Positions 16,494-26,293 of a stretch of 64,000 nt of DNA are shown in pieces. How positions within the stretch are numbered: the stretch's first letter is position 1; each line of letters opens with the position of its first letter. The translations under genes were made by a program, and so were the position numbers. The notes below the pieces were generated by a model. That model ran no database searches. It was not told the origin of the DNA and saw only the letters and a program-made list of their open reading frames with translations. The stretch comes from Mediterraneibacter agrestimuris (GTDB lineage Bacteria; Bacillota; Clostridia; Lachnospirales; Lachnospiraceae), in contig NZ_CALPDG010000001.1 in assembly GCF_943193195.1 (NCBI RefSeq), positions 62,001 to 126,000 on the forward strand, written 5' to 3'.

Positions 16494-17543
16494 ATGGGAA
16501 CTCTACTTAGTTATAGTGGAATCGTAACGAAAGTCCGTGCCATGGAAGCCCGGCTGCTGACACAGGAAAACTTTGAAGAGATTGCCAATCTTCACAGCGT
16601 ACCGGAAGTTGTTTCCTATTTAAGAGAAAATTCTTCCTACGACTATGTGCTTAACCTCTTGGAAGACAGCCAGCTCCACCGGGGCGATATTGAAAAAATA
16701 CTGATCCGGCAGCTATATTATGAATATTCCAAGATATATAAGTTTTGCAGTCTCTCACAACGTAAGTTCCTGAAGCTCTACATCAGACGTTATGAGATCG
16801 ACCTGATCAATTATTGCTTCCGGATCGTCATCAATCATTACACAGAGCCTTTTGATCTGAACTACAAAAAGCCGTTTTTTGACAGATATTCTCAGATTTC
16901 CATCGACAAACTGATCACATCCCGTACAACGGATGAACTTGTCGATAATTTAAAGGGCACTGAATATTACGAACCGTTGAGCAGGCTTCGGGACAAACCA
17001 TCCATCACCCTGTTCGATTATGACCTGACACTGGACCAGTACTATTTCGCTTCTACATGGAAAGAAAGCAAAAAGGTGCTGAAAAACAAACGAGAACTGG
17101 AACTCTACATGAGAGACAGCGGTACGAAGATTGATCTTCTGAACCTGCAGTGGATATACCGTGCGAAAAAGCATTATAACATGGCTCCTGCCGATATCTA
17201 TTCTCTCCTTGTTCCGATTCATTACAAGGTATCAACCGAGTTGATTAAAGAAATCGTGGAGACTCCGACACCCGATGACATGATCGCATCTCTTAAAAAG
17301 ACCTCATATGCACGGCATTATGATTTCTCAAGCGGACTCACCATTGAGCAGATGTACTCTGACTGCCTGCAGCATCTCTACAGACTGGATCGGAGGATGC
17401 ATCCATATTCGATTGCAACAATCAACACATACCTGTTTCTAAAGGAAGAAGAACTAAAAAAGCTGACCACCGCAATCGAGTGTATCCGATACGGACTGTC
17501 ACCAGGCGAGACGTTAGCTTATATTGGAGGTAAAACTCAATGA
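16494..17543 (+). CDS. ntpC: V-type ATPase subunit C (central-stalk socket, V0D/AC39 family)
   Basis: A 349-residue helical protein that in this family sits on the membrane rotor and couples it to the central shaft. Recognisable phrases are SYSGIVTKVRAMEARLLT at the N-terminus, LYIRRYEIDLINYCFRIV, and the C-terminal YLFLKEEELKKLTTAIECIRYGL, the standard V0D ending. The stop overlaps the next start (ATGA). Confidence 0.92.
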   Translation: MGTLLSYSGIVTKVRAMEARLLTQENFEEIANLHSVPEVVSYLRENSSYDYVLNLLEDSQLHRGDIEKILIRQLYYEYSKIYKFCSLSQRKFLKLYIRRYEIDLINYCFRIVINHYTEPFDLNYKKPFFDRYSQISIDKLITSRTTDELVDNLKGTEYYEPLSRLRDKPSITLFDYDLTLDQYYFASTWKESKKVLKNKRELELYMRDSGTKIDLLNLQWIYRAKKHYNMAPADIYSLLVPIHYKVSTELIKEIVETPTPDDMIASLKKTSYARHYDFSSGLTIEQMYSDCLQHLYRLDRRMHPYSIATINTYLFLKEEELKKLTTAIECIRYGLSPGETLAYIGGKTQ

Positions 17544-19492
17544 TCGTAAAAATGAAATTTATCAATATCTCCGGACCGCGTACTGACATCGACCGCGTAA
17601 CCGAGCATTATCTCTCCAAATATGAGATTCAGCTTGAGTCCGCATTGTCTGAGTTAAAGACAGTCGATAATCTCCGGCCCTTCGTGGAGCTGAACCCCTA
17701 TCGGGATACTCTGGCAATTGCCAGTCAGTTCGTAGGACTTCTGGAGAATCCAGACAACGTAACTCCTGACACGTCACTTGGTCTGGACGGTCTGTTTGAA
17801 ATTGTGCAAAACACAAACCATGACTATTTACATTTACAGGAGAAAAAAGAAAACTACAAAAAAGACATTGAAGAATGCCGGAATAAACAACGTGATATCG
17901 CTCCGTTCCGGCCTTTGGACTGTAAACTGGAAAATGTATTAAATTATAAGTACATCAATTACCGGTTCGGTAAGATTCCGCTTGAATATTATCATAAGAT
18001 GCAGAAGTATCTGATGAACGATCTGACTGCCATCTTCGTAGAGGGTGAGCGCGACGAAAGTTCTGTATACGGAGCCTACTTCGTAACGCCTGGGGAATCA
18101 ATTAAGGTAGACGCCGTGTTCCGTTCCCTTCACTTCGAGCGGATCACCCTGAATCTGGTATCTGACGGCACTCCGGCAGACCTTTACCGGGAAATGGACA
18201 ATGAGATCGCCAACATCACCAAGAAGATTGTGGATATCGACAAGGAATCTGCAAAGCTACTTTCCAACAGAGCGCCGCAGCTTGTTGCCGCACAGCAGAA
18301 GCTGGAAGAAATGTCCAAGAACTTTGACGTGCGTAAAATGGCGGCGCGGATGCAGGACGACGATGAAGACTCCTACATCCTCTGCGGATGGATGGCAGAG
18401 AAGGATGTGACCAAATTCCTAGAAGAGACAAAAGACGATGACAAGGTTTTTGTCATGGTCGAAGACGATAAAGAAACCTACTTCGGAGAACCGCCTACAA
18501 AACTGAAGAACCCGAAACTGTTCAAACCTTTTGAGATGTATGTACAGATGTATGGGCTTCCGGCGCACAATGAGATGGATCCGACCGTATTCGTTGGACT
18601 GACCTATTCCTTTATCTTCGGCGCTATGTTCGGAGATGTGGGACAGGGACTGCTCCTTGCACTGGGCGGTGGATTGCTGTATTTTTGGAAGAAGATCCCG
18701 CTTGCAGGTATTATCGGGACAGCAGGTATCTTCTCCACATTTTTCGGATTTATGTTCGGAAGTATTTTTGGATTTGAGGACATCCTTGATGCGATCTGGC
18801 TGCGGCCCATCGACAGCATGACGACTCTGCCGTTCATCGGCAAGCTGAATACCGTGTTCATCGTGGCAGTTGCTTTTGGTATGGGAGTCATTATATTTAC
18901 CATGATCCTGCATATCGTCAATGCACTGCGAAGCCGCGATCCTGGAGCTGCCTGGTTTGATGTCAACGGAGCTGCAGGCCTTGTATTCTACACATCCGTT
19001 GTTGTAACAATTGTACTGTTCATGACCGGACACAAAACTCCGGGCGCGCTGGTAATGGCAATCATGTTCGGTATCCCGCTGCTTTTGATTCTGTTCAAAG
19101 AACCACTGACAAAAAAGATCCAGAAGCGCACCGACAAGATGGAAGAAAGTAAAGCCATGTTCCTTGTCCAGGGATTTTTTGAACTATTTGAAACACTGCT
19201 GAGTTACTTCTCCAACACTCTTTCATTCGTTCGTATCGGTGCATTCGCTGTCAGCCATGCGGCAATGATGGAAGTTGTACTCATGCTGGCAGGTGTGGAA
19301 GAAGGAAATCCAAACTGGATCATCGTCATCCTCGGCAACCTGTTCGTATGTGGTATGGAAGGACTGATTGTTGGTATTCAGGTACTGCGTCTGGAATATT
19401 ATGAAATGTTCAGCCGTTTCTATAGAGGTTCCGGCCGTGCATTTAACCCGTATACAAAGAAAGCAGTGAACAAAACGAAAAAAAATATTTAA
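17540..19492 (+). CDS. ntpI: V-type ATPase subunit I (membrane stator, a subunit)
   Basis: A 650-residue protein with a cytoplasmic, partly coiled N-terminal half (about residues 1-335) and a C-terminal half with about seven to eight membrane segments. The ion-channel region contains FVGLTYSFIFGAMFGDVGQG, and LSYFSNTLSFVRIGAFAVSH includes the essential Arg of the a subunit (FVRIGAF). Length matches the family. GGAGG lies 10 bases before the ATG. It provides the ion half-channels facing the K-ring. Confidence 0.95.
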   Translation: MIVKMKFINISGPRTDIDRVTEHYLSKYEIQLESALSELKTVDNLRPFVELNPYRDTLAIASQFVGLLENPDNVTPDTSLGLDGLFEIVQNTNHDYLHLQEKKENYKKDIEECRNKQRDIAPFRPLDCKLENVLNYKYINYRFGKIPLEYYHKMQKYLMNDLTAIFVEGERDESSVYGAYFVTPGESIKVDAVFRSLHFERITLNLVSDGTPADLYREMDNEIANITKKIVDIDKESAKLLSNRAPQLVAAQQKLEEMSKNFDVRKMAARMQDDDEDSYILCGWMAEKDVTKFLEETKDDDKVFVMVEDDKETYFGEPPTKLKNPKLFKPFEMYVQMYGLPAHNEMDPTVFVGLTYSFIFGAMFGDVGQGLLLALGGGLLYFWKKIPLAGIIGTAGIFSTFFGFMFGSIFGFEDILDAIWLRPIDSMTTLPFIGKLNTVFIVAVAFGMGVIIFTMILHIVNALRSRDPGAAWFDVNGAAGLVFYTSVVVTIVLFMTGHKTPGALVMAIMFGIPLLLILFKEPLTKKIQKRTDKMEESKAMFLVQGFFELFETLLSYFSNTLSFVRIGAFAVSHAAMMEVVLMLAGVEEGNPNWIIVILGNLFVCGMEGLIVGIQVLRLEYYEMFSRFYRGSGRAFNPYTKKAVNKTKKNI

Positions 19493-19525
19493 TAAACCGT
19501 GATTATTTAAAGGAGGATTCTAATC

Positions 19526-19957
19526 ATGACTATGGCAACAAAACTTATTTTCATTGCAACATTAATTTTGAGCATTATTGTACCTTTCGGATATTATCTG
19601 ATCGGTGAAAAGAGCAAAAAGCGTTATAAAAAAACAATCGGCGTAAATGCGTTCTTCTTCTTCGGAGCATTTGCCATTGCGTCCATCATGCTTCTTGGCG
19701 GACCGGAGGTACAGGCTGCGTCTGCTGACGGCGGAGCAGCTCTGTCTACAGGTCTTGGTTACATTGCAGCCGCATTGGTTACCGGTTTATCCTGTGTCGG
19801 CGGCGGTATCGCAGTAGCAAGCGCTGCAAGCGCTGCCCTCGGTGCAATCAGCGAAGATTCCAGCGTACTTGGAAAGTCCCTGATCTTCGTAGGACTTGCA
19901 GAAGGTGTATGTCTGTACGGACTGATCATCTCCTTCATGATCCTTGGTAAGCTGTAA
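19526..19957 (+). CDS. ntpK: V-type ATPase subunit K (proteolipid rotor)
   Basis: A 143-residue proteolipid with four predicted membrane helices. The C-terminal hairpin is classical (GLGYIAAALVTGLSCVGGGI and KSLIFVGLAEGVCLYGLIIS), with the ion-binding carboxylate at about Glu126. The N-terminal hairpin is diverged: a single helix, a Lys/Arg-rich loop (KSKKRYKK) and a second helix without a carboxylate, so one carboxylate per four helices. The Gln and Thr/Ser ligands of known sodium-type rings are not obvious, so the coupling ion is left open. AAAGGAGG precedes the start. Confidence 0.93.
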   Translation: MTMATKLIFIATLILSIIVPFGYYLIGEKSKKRYKKTIGVNAFFFFGAFAIASIMLLGGPEVQAASADGGAALSTGLGYIAAALVTGLSCVGGGIAVASAASAALGAISEDSSVLGKSLIFVGLAEGVCLYGLIISFMILGKL

Positions 19958-19959
19958 TT

Positions 19960-20268
19960 ATGAAAATGTATTTGATCAGTGATAATGTTGATACCTATAC
20001 AGGAATGCGCCTTGCAGGTGTAGATGGTGTTGTCGTGCATGAACGCAGCGAACTGAAGGAATCGCTGGAAAAGGTTCTCAAAGACAAAACAATCGGCATC
20101 GTTCTTTTGACGGAAAAGTTCGGACAGGAATTTCCCGATATTCTGGACCAGTTCCGTCTGGAGCGCAGGCTCCCTTTACTTGTAGAGATTCCTGACAGAC
20201 ACGGAACCGGCCGTAAAGAAGACTTTATCACATCCTATGTAACCGAAGCTATCGGAGTTAAATTGTAG
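19960..20268 (+). CDS. ntpG: V-type ATPase subunit F
   Basis: A 102-residue subunit of the central stalk. It begins MKMYLISDNVDTYTGMRLAG, the standard opening, and contains IGIVLLTEKFGQ and LPLLVEIPDR. It follows subunit K by 2 bases without a clear SD, so translation is probably coupled. The last 12 bases including the stop (GTTAAATTGTAG) are duplicated at 20410-20421, beyond the palindromic insertion. Confidence 0.93.
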   Translation: MKMYLISDNVDTYTGMRLAGVDGVVVHERSELKESLEKVLKDKTIGIVLLTEKFGQEFPDILDQFRLERRLPLLVEIPDRHGTGRKEDFITSYVTEAIGVKL

Positions 20269-20421
20269 CTGTTCACCATAGGACTTTGCACTTGCTGCAA
20301 AGTCCGTAAGAATGCGTGATGGAAAAATATAATCCGCCCTTTCACCGCAGGTGAATTTAAAATAGGGCGGATCCAGTAACAGTGCAGCCGGAAGGCTGAA
20401 CTGTTACACGTTAAATTGTAG
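20257..20421. mobile_element. Palindromic insertion flanked by 12-bp direct repeats inside the V-ATPase operon
   Basis: GTTAAATTGTAG, the last codons and stop of subunit F, recurs exactly at 20410-20421, just before the SD of subunit E. Between them lie 141 bases made almost wholly of hairpins: GGACTTTGCA/TGCAAAGTCC (20281-20305), ATCCGCCCT with TTCACC/GGTGAA inside (20332-20372) and the REP-like palindrome 20376-20407. No reading frame is present. The pattern is that of a small non-autonomous element with a target-site duplication that left the stop codon and the downstream SD intact. Confidence 0.7.
20376..20407. repeat. REP-like palindrome, copy B
   Basis: GTAACAGTGCAGCC, loop GGAA, GGCTGAACTGTTAC: 13 of 14 pairs. 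Same ends and arms as copy C at 43193-43224. Confidence 0.8.
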
Positions 20422-20437
20422 AAAGGAGGGACTCCTC

Positions 20438-21025
20438 TTGACTCTGGAAGAAAAGATGGAACACCTACAGGCAGTCTCCATGGAGGAGGCACGCGCGGAA
20501 GGCAACGCGATCATCGACAACTACCGCGCAGCGTTGGAAAAGGTATTGGAAGACCATAAAGATGAGGCAATTCTGCAGTCTCAGACCCGTATCAAAGGCG
20601 AGACGGTCAATGCGAGACAGCAGTTGAACCAGGCTACCGCTAAGGCACAGTTGGAGCTGAAACGAAAACAGGGCAAAATCCAGCAAGAATTAAAAGATAA
20701 AATATTTGAAGAAACCATGACACTGGTTTCTGATTATATGAAGACGGAAGAATACGAAGATTTCCTTGTCAGATGTATCCGTAAGGCAGTTACTTTTGCC
20801 GACGGTGAAGAGATGACGATCTACATCAATCCGTCCGACGGGCAGAAGCAGTCTGACTTAGAAAAAGCTTCGGGCGCAAAACTGACCGTCAGCGCCGAAG
20901 ACTTTATCGGCGGAGTCCGCGCCGTGATCCGCGGACGTAATATTTTGATCGATAACTCATTTAAAACACAACTGCGTAATGAATACGACAGATTCTTATT
21001 CTCGGGAGGTGACGGCATTGCTTAA
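20438..21025 (+). CDS. ntpE: V-type ATPase subunit E
   Basis: Stator subunit, 195 residues, starting with TTG at 20438 (MTLEEKMEHLQAVSMEEARA); the SD AAGGAGGG lies 7 bases upstream. The N-terminal two thirds are a charged coiled coil (LNQATAKAQLELKRKQGKIQ) and the C-terminal third the globular head (DFIGGVRAVIRGRNILIDNS), the usual order. The SD is followed at once by ACTCCTC, which could pair with GGAG and damp initiation. It is separated from subunit F by the palindromic insertion, and its 3' end overlaps subunit A. Confidence 0.9.
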   Translation: MTLEEKMEHLQAVSMEEARAEGNAIIDNYRAALEKVLEDHKDEAILQSQTRIKGETVNARQQLNQATAKAQLELKRKQGKIQQELKDKIFEETMTLVSDYMKTEEYEDFLVRCIRKAVTFADGEEMTIYINPSDGQKQSDLEKASGAKLTVSAEDFIGGVRAVIRGRNILIDNSFKTQLRNEYDRFLFSGGDGIA

Positions 21026-22784
21026 AACTGCACAAATTTACGGAATCAACGGTCCCGTCATCTATTTGAAAGGCAATACAGGATTTCGTATGTCAGAAAT
21101 GGTCTATGTAGGTCGCGAAAAGCTGGTCGGTGAAGTCATTTCGCTGGACAAAGACATGACTACCGTTCAGGTATACGAGGAAACATCAGGTCTGAAACCA
21201 GGCGAAACCGTAACTGCCACAGGAAATGCGGTATCTGTTACGCTTGCACCAGGAATCCTGAACAACATTTTTGATGGAATCGAACGCCCGCTGGAGCGGA
21301 TTGCCGATACCGGCGGCGCATTTATCACACGTGGTGTCAGCGTAGATTCGCTGGACATCAACAAAAGATGGCAGGCACACATGACGGTATCTGTAGGTGA
21401 CTACCTGCACAGCGGAGACATCATTGCCGAAGTTCCTGAAACCCGCGCAATCGTACACAAATGTATGGTTCCGCCGGATGTGGAAGGAACCGTTGTAAAT
21501 GTCGTTCCGGACGGTGAATACACCATTCTGGAACCGCTTATTACACTGGAACTAACTGACGGCACGCAAAAGGAGCTGCCTATGATGCAGCAATGGCCGA
21601 TTCGTGTCGCCCGTCCGACACACCACCGTTTCCCGGCTTCCGTTCCGCTTGTAACAGGACAGCGTATCATTGATACCATGTTCCCCATCGCAAAGGGCGG
21701 TACTGCGGCGATTCCGGGTGGATTCGGAACTGGCAAGACAATGACCCAGCATCAGATTGCAAAATGGTCCGACGCTGACATCATCATTTATATCGGATGC
21801 GGCGAACGTGGAAACGAAATGACACAGGTTTTGGAAGAGTTCAGCGAGCTGACCGACCCAAAGAGCGGCAATCCGCTGATGGACAGAACAACCTTGATCG
21901 CAAATACTTCCAACATGCCGGTTGCTGCCCGTGAAGCGTCCATTTACACCGGTCTGACACTGGCAGAATATTACCGTGACATGGGTTACGATGTCGCAAT
22001 CATGGCAGACTCCACATCCCGGTGGGCAGAGGCTCTTAGAGAGCTTTCCGGACGCCTGGAGGAAATGCCTGCTGAAGAAGGTTTCCCGGCTTATCTGGCT
22101 TCCCGTCTGTCTGCCTTCTATGAGAGAGCGGGCATGATGCACAATTTAAACGGAACAGACGGTTCCGTATCCATTATCGGAGCGGTATCTCCGCAAGGCG
22201 GCGACTTCTCCGAGCCGGTTACACAGAATACCAAGCGTTTTGTACGCTGCTTCTGGGGACTGGATAAAAGTCTGGCATATTCCAGACATTTCCCCGCGAT
22301 TCACTGGCTGACCAGTTACAGCGAATATCTGGGGGATTTAGCGCCCTGGTATCAGGAACATGTATCAACGAAGTTCGTGGATTACCGAAACCGTCTCATG
22401 GCGCTTCTGAATCAGGAAAGCAGCCTGCTTGAAATCGTCAAGCTGATCGGAAGCGATGTGCTTCCGGACGATCAGAAGCTGATCCTTGAGATCGCCCGTG
22501 TCATCCGGCTTGGTTTCTTACAGCAGAATGCATTCCACAAGGATGATACCTGTGTTTCCATGGAGAAGCAGTTTCTCATGATGGACACCATTTTATACCT
22601 GTACAAACAGGCGCGTGCACTCGTAACTATGGGACACCCGATGTCCGTACTTAAATCCGAGAACATTTTTGAAAAGGTTATCGCTATTAAGTATGATGTC
22701 CCGAATGACCGTCTGGAAATGTTTGCACAATATAAGAACGACATTGACGAATTTTACCAGCGTGTGCTGGAAAAGAATGCCTAA
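21018..22784 (+). CDS. ntpA: V-type ATPase catalytic subunit A
   Basis: Catalytic nucleotide-binding subunit, 588 residues. I start it at TTG 21018 (LLKTAQIYGINGPVIYLKGN) because GGGAGG lies 8 bases upstream and the N-terminus then matches the family; the ATG at 20979 has no site. This overlaps subunit E by 8 bases. The P-loop is GGFGTGKT (about residue 235), followed by IYIGCGERGNEM and MADSTSRWAEALRELSGRLE. The extra non-homologous region of A subunits is present. EC 7.1.2.2 type enzyme or its reverse. Confidence 0.96.
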   Translation: MLKTAQIYGINGPVIYLKGNTGFRMSEMVYVGREKLVGEVISLDKDMTTVQVYEETSGLKPGETVTATGNAVSVTLAPGILNNIFDGIERPLERIADTGGAFITRGVSVDSLDINKRWQAHMTVSVGDYLHSGDIIAEVPETRAIVHKCMVPPDVEGTVVNVVPDGEYTILEPLITLELTDGTQKELPMMQQWPIRVARPTHHRFPASVPLVTGQRIIDTMFPIAKGGTAAIPGGFGTGKTMTQHQIAKWSDADIIIYIGCGERGNEMTQVLEEFSELTDPKSGNPLMDRTTLIANTSNMPVAAREASIYTGLTLAEYYRDMGYDVAIMADSTSRWAEALRELSGRLEEMPAEEGFPAYLASRLSAFYERAGMMHNLNGTDGSVSIIGAVSPQGGDFSEPVTQNTKRFVRCFWGLDKSLAYSRHFPAIHWLTSYSEYLGDLAPWYQEHVSTKFVDYRNRLMALLNQESSLLEIVKLIGSDVLPDDQKLILEIARVIRLGFLQQNAFHKDDTCVSMEKQFLMMDTILYLYKQARALVTMGHPMSVLKSENIFEKVIAIKYDVPNDRLEMFAQYKNDIDEFYQRVLEKNA

Positions 22785-22799
22785 GGAGGGAATGATACC

Positions 22800-24188
22800 A
22801 TGTCAATAGAATATTTAGGTTTAAGCAGTATCAATGGTCCTCTGATTGCGCTGGAGGGCGTTCAGGACGCGTTTTTTGATGAAATCGTAGAATTTGTCGT
22901 AGACGGCACAGAACGCAAAATAGGACGTATTGTAGAGATTTATGAAGACAAAGCCGTGATTCAGGTTTTTGAAGGTTCCGATAATATGTCCCTTGTTAAC
23001 ACACATACCAAGCTGACCGGTCATCCAATGGAGATCGCACTTTCCCCGGATATGCTGGGACGTACTTTTAACGGTATCGGTCAGCCCATCGACGATCTCG
23101 GACCGCTGACTTCTACTTTAAAGCGTGACGTCAACGGGCTCCCGCTGAACCCGATCCGCCGGGAATACCCGCGTAACTATATCCGCACCGGTATTTCCGC
23201 TATTGACGGACTCACCACACTGATCCGCGGACAGAAGCTCCCGATTTTCTCGGGAAACGGACTTCCCCACGACCAATTGGCAGCGCAGATCGTAAAGCAG
23301 GCTTCTCTCGGCGATAATTCCGGAGAACAATTTGCGATTGTATTTGCCGCTATGGGCGTAAAACATGACGTTGCCGAGTTCTTCCGCCGTACCTTCGAGG
23401 AAAGCGGTGTATCCGACCACGTTGCCATGTTCCTGAACCTGGCAAATGACCCTGTTGTAGAACGTCTGATCACACCAAAGGTAGCGCTGACTACCGCTGA
23501 ATACCTTGCGTTTGAATTAAACATGCATATCCTCGTTATCTTAACGGACATGACTTCCTTTGCCGAGGCGATGCGTGAGGTTTCCTCCTCTAAAGGAGAA
23601 ATCCCCAGTCGTAAAGGTTTCCCAGGTTATCTGTACAGTGAGCTTGCTACGATTTATGAACGTGCAGGTATTGTACAGGGTGTCAACGGATCTGTGACGC
23701 AGCTTCCGATCCTTACCATGCCGAATGACGATATCACACATCCGATCCCGGATCTGACAGGATATATTACCGAAGGTCAGATCGTACTGGACCGAGGACT
23801 TCACGGACAGTCTGTTTACCCGCCGATCAACATCCTGCCGTCACTGTCACGACTTATGAAGGATGGCATCGGCGCCGGATATACAAGAGAAGATCATCAG
23901 GATCTTGCCAACCAGCTCTTTGCCGCTTATGCAAAGGTTGGAGAAGCCCGGAACCTTGCTTCCGTTATCGGTGAAGACGAACTTTCTCCTATCGATAAGA
24001 AATATCTGGAATTTGGAAAAGACTTCGAGGCACGATACATTGGTCAGGGACCGGCAGAGAACCGTACCATTGAAGAGACATTAGATCTGGGATGGGAATT
24101 GCTGGGACTCCTTCCGAGGGAAGAGCTGGACCGTGTAGATACCAAGATTTTGGAGAAATACTACAAACCAACTGTAAAAGAAGACTAA
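22800..24188 (+). CDS. ntpB: V-type ATPase regulatory subunit B
   Basis: A 462-residue non-catalytic partner of subunit A. It has the expected B-subunit hallmarks: no true P-loop ([18 protein letters not shown]), [20 protein letters not shown], and [28 protein letters not shown] precedes the start by 8 bases. It forms the A3B3 hexamer that binds ATP at the A-B interfaces. Confidence 0.96.
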   Translation: MSIEYLGLSSINGPLIALEGVQDAFFDEIVEFVVDGTERKIGRIVEIYEDKAVIQVFEGSDNMSLVNTHTKLTGHPMEIALSPDMLGRTFNGIGQPIDDLGPLTSTLKRDVNGLPLNPIRREYPRNYIRTGISAIDGLTTLIRGQKLPIFSGNGLPHDQLAAQIVKQASLGDNSGEQFAIVFAAMGVKHDVAEFFRRTFEESGVSDHVAMFLNLANDPVVERLITPKVALTTAEYLAFELNMHILVILTDMTSFAEAMREVSSSKGEIPSRKGFPGYLYSELATIYERAGIVQGVNGSVTQLPILTMPNDDITHPIPDLTGYITEGQIVLDRGLHGQSVYPPINILPSLSRLMKDGIGAGYTREDHQDLANQLFAAYAKVGEARNLASVIGEDELSPIDKKYLEFGKDFEARYIGQGPAENRTIEETLDLGWELLGLLPREELDRVDTKILEKYYKPTVKED

Positions 24189-24204
24189 TTAAAGGAGGGA
24201 TTCT

Positions 24205-24828
24205 ATGGACCCGCGTACATTTCCCACAAAAGGAAATCTTATGCTCGCCAAAAATTCACTGGTTCTTGCAAAACAGGGCTATGATTTGATGGACAAAAAG
24301 CGGAACATCCTGATCCGCGAGCTGATGGATCTGATCGATGAAGCACGCGACATTCAGAATGAAATTGATTCCACCTTTACCTATGCTTATGCATGTCTGC
24401 AGCGCGCCAATATCGAGCACGGAATCAACATGGTTTCCCAGCTTGCCTATACTGTACCGATTGAGCATTCGGTTACGATTCAGACGAGAAGTATTATGGG
24501 AACCGAGATTCCCCACGTGAAGTACACTCCGGCAAATGAAATGCCGACCTATTCTTTCAGTACGACACATGAATCCATTGACGCTGCGACAAGGGCATTC
24601 CAAAAAGTAAAAGATTTAACGGTAAAGCTCTCCATGGTAGAAAATGCTGCCTACCGTCTTGCGAGCAATATCAAGAAGACACAGAAGCGTGCCAACGCAC
24701 TTCAAAATATCACCATTCCGATGTATACAAATCTGGTGTATACTATTACAAATGCACTGGAGGAGAAGGAACGTGAAGAATTCACGAGGTTGAAGGTAAT
24801 AAAGAAGATGAAGCAAAACGCATCTTAA
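24205..24828 (+). CDS. ntpD: V-type ATPase subunit D (central shaft)
   Basis: A 207-residue coiled-coil rotor shaft. The N-terminal helix (FPTKGNLMLAKNSLVLAKQG, YDLMDKKRNILIRELM) and the C-terminal helix (NAYRLAS-like, KKTQKRANALQNITIP) are the standard D-subunit signatures. AAAGGAGGG lies 6 bases before the ATG. Last gene of the operon; the order G/H-C-I-K-F-E-A-B-D is that of clostridial V-ATPases. Confidence 0.95.
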   Translation: MDPRTFPTKGNLMLAKNSLVLAKQGYDLMDKKRNILIRELMDLIDEARDIQNEIDSTFTYAYACLQRANIEHGINMVSQLAYTVPIEHSVTIQTRSIMGTEIPHVKYTPANEMPTYSFSTTHESIDAATRAFQKVKDLTVKLSMVENAAYRLASNIKKTQKRANALQNITIPMYTNLVYTITNALEEKEREEFTRLKVIKKMKQNAS

Positions 24829-24851
24829 TAATATCCTCTTTTATCAGAGGA

Positions 24852-24885
24852 ACCAACCCTCCGGACGAAAGAAAGGAGGGTTGGT
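24852..24885 (+). terminator. Hairpin after the V-ATPase operon
   Basis: An 11-bp GC-rich stem (ACCAACCCTCC / GGAGGGTTGGT) 23 bases after the subunit D stop, preceded by a smaller TCCTCT/AGAGGA hairpin. No T-run follows, so it may be a processing or two-way stop signal towards the convergent transporter gene. Confidence 0.5.
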
Positions 24886-24911
24886 CAATGTATCTGCATC
24901 TATATATAATT

Positions 24912-26270
24912 TTATTCACGACTCTGCAATTCTGCTATAATAGCGGGATATTCTTTATCCAGATGATAAAACAGCATAATAACAATCATTGCCAATGCAA
25001 TCCCCGCCACACCGAATACATACAACCTGTATATCGTCTTCACAGCGCCTTCTGTCTGTACCATAGCTGTTCCAATATAACCGCTGGCTTCCATAATCGT
25101 TCCAATCAGTACACTCCCCACACCAGAACCTATCTTCTGTCCGCAGGATGCAGAACTTAAAATCACGCCGGGGGAACGGATTCCTGTCTTCCAATGTCCA
25201 TATTCAATAACATCCGCTATCATTATATAGATTAATGCATAAGTAGCTGAGAATCCAAAACCGCGTATAAACGAAGATAACATTACTACATACATATTAT
25301 CCGGTGCCGCCGGAAGCATCAAGCTCCCTCCAATAATCAATATATTGCCTAAAATACAGAGAGTCTTTTTACTGAATTTTGCTAGCAGAACTCCTGTCAG
25401 AGGAACCCCGACCAGCATCACTATCTGCCCTGCCATATTAATTGTACCCATCATTTCTTCATTATTGAGAAGATATTTACAGTAATACGTCAGCATAGTT
25501 CCGTTAAATGTCATATACAACGCTGTAAAAATAAAATACAGTGTAATAATCCAAAAGTATTTGTTCTGAAACAGAATCTTTAATGCCATTGATACCGGCA
25601 ATTTTTCCCCATCCAGATTATCTTTTACAGCAACGCGTTCTTTTGTCTGGAAAAAGCACCACAACATCAGCGCCATTGCAATCAATGCATATATGGCAGT
25701 AACCTTCACCCATGCCGACTGGTCTCCGCCCATTGCATTAACAACTTTCAAAAAAGTCAGTGTCACTGCGATATTTGCCAGAGGAGACATCGCCATACGC
25801 ACAACGCCCAAACGTGAGCGCTCTTTCTGATCCCATGTAATATAAGTCATTAAGGTAGAAAATGCTATAACAAGCATTGTATAAACAACTGTCATCAATA
25901 GATTATACGTAATAAAAATGTAAATCAGCTGTGCAAATTCCCCCACTGCCGGAACTGTCATAAGCAGCACAAAAGAAATACCGTAAGGTATAGCCATACG
26001 AAGCAGCCACGGACGCGCCCGCCCATACTTTGTCTCCGTCCGGTCAATCAGAACTCCCGCAACAATATCTGAAGCACCATTGAAAATCTGCGATACACCT
26101 ATGATCGCACCTACCGCGGCTGCACTGACACCGACTACATCTGTGTAAAAGAAAACCAGAAGCACTGTAGTAATGGAAAAAAGTACATTTGTGGAAATTT
26201 CTCCACATCCAAACGAAAACACTTCCAGATTACTCAGTCGGTTTGCGGATTTATTATCTAATAAATTCAA
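24912..26270 (-). CDS. GPH-family (glycoside-pentoside-hexuronide) cation symporter
   Basis: A 452-residue, 12-segment MFS-type carrier starting with TTG at 26270 (AGGAGG 7 bases upstream). The GPH signature is DIVAGVLIDRTETKYGRARP WLL (about residues 65-90), with FFYTDVVGVSAAAVGAI before it and GHWKTGIRSPGVILSSAS in the second half. Members couple sugar or hexuronide uptake to sodium or protons. It lies 23 bases downstream of an acetoacetate-decarboxylase-family gene and faces a PucR-type regulator, so the substrate may be a carboxylate-bearing compound rather than a plain glycoside (inference). Confidence 0.88.
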   Translation of the reverse strand: MNLLDNKSANRLSNLEVFSFGCGEISTNVLFSITTVLLVFFYTDVVGVSAAAVGAIIGVSQIFNGASDIVAGVLIDRTETKYGRARPWLLRMAIPYGISFVLLMTVPAVGEFAQLIYIFITYNLLMTVVYTMLVIAFSTLMTYITWDQKERSRLGVVRMAMSPLANIAVTLTFLKVVNAMGGDQSAWVKVTAIYALIAMALMLWCFFQTKERVAVKDNLDGEKLPVSMALKILFQNKYFWIITLYFIFTALYMTFNGTMLTYYCKYLLNNEEMMGTINMAGQIVMLVGVPLTGVLLAKFSKKTLCILGNILIIGGSLMLPAAPDNMYVVMLSSFIRGFGFSATYALIYIMIADVIEYGHWKTGIRSPGVILSSASCGQKIGSGVGSVLIGTIMEASGYIGTAMVQTEGAVKTIYRLYVFGVAGIALAMIVIMLFYHLDKEYPAIIAELQSRE

Positions 26271-26293
26271 AATATCGCCTCCTGACTATATGT

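Noticed and set aside
24888-25160. 90-codon plus-strand frame after an SD-like GGAGGG
   Set aside because: It lies antisense within the GPH carrier gene, and the SD-like bases are one arm of the hairpin.
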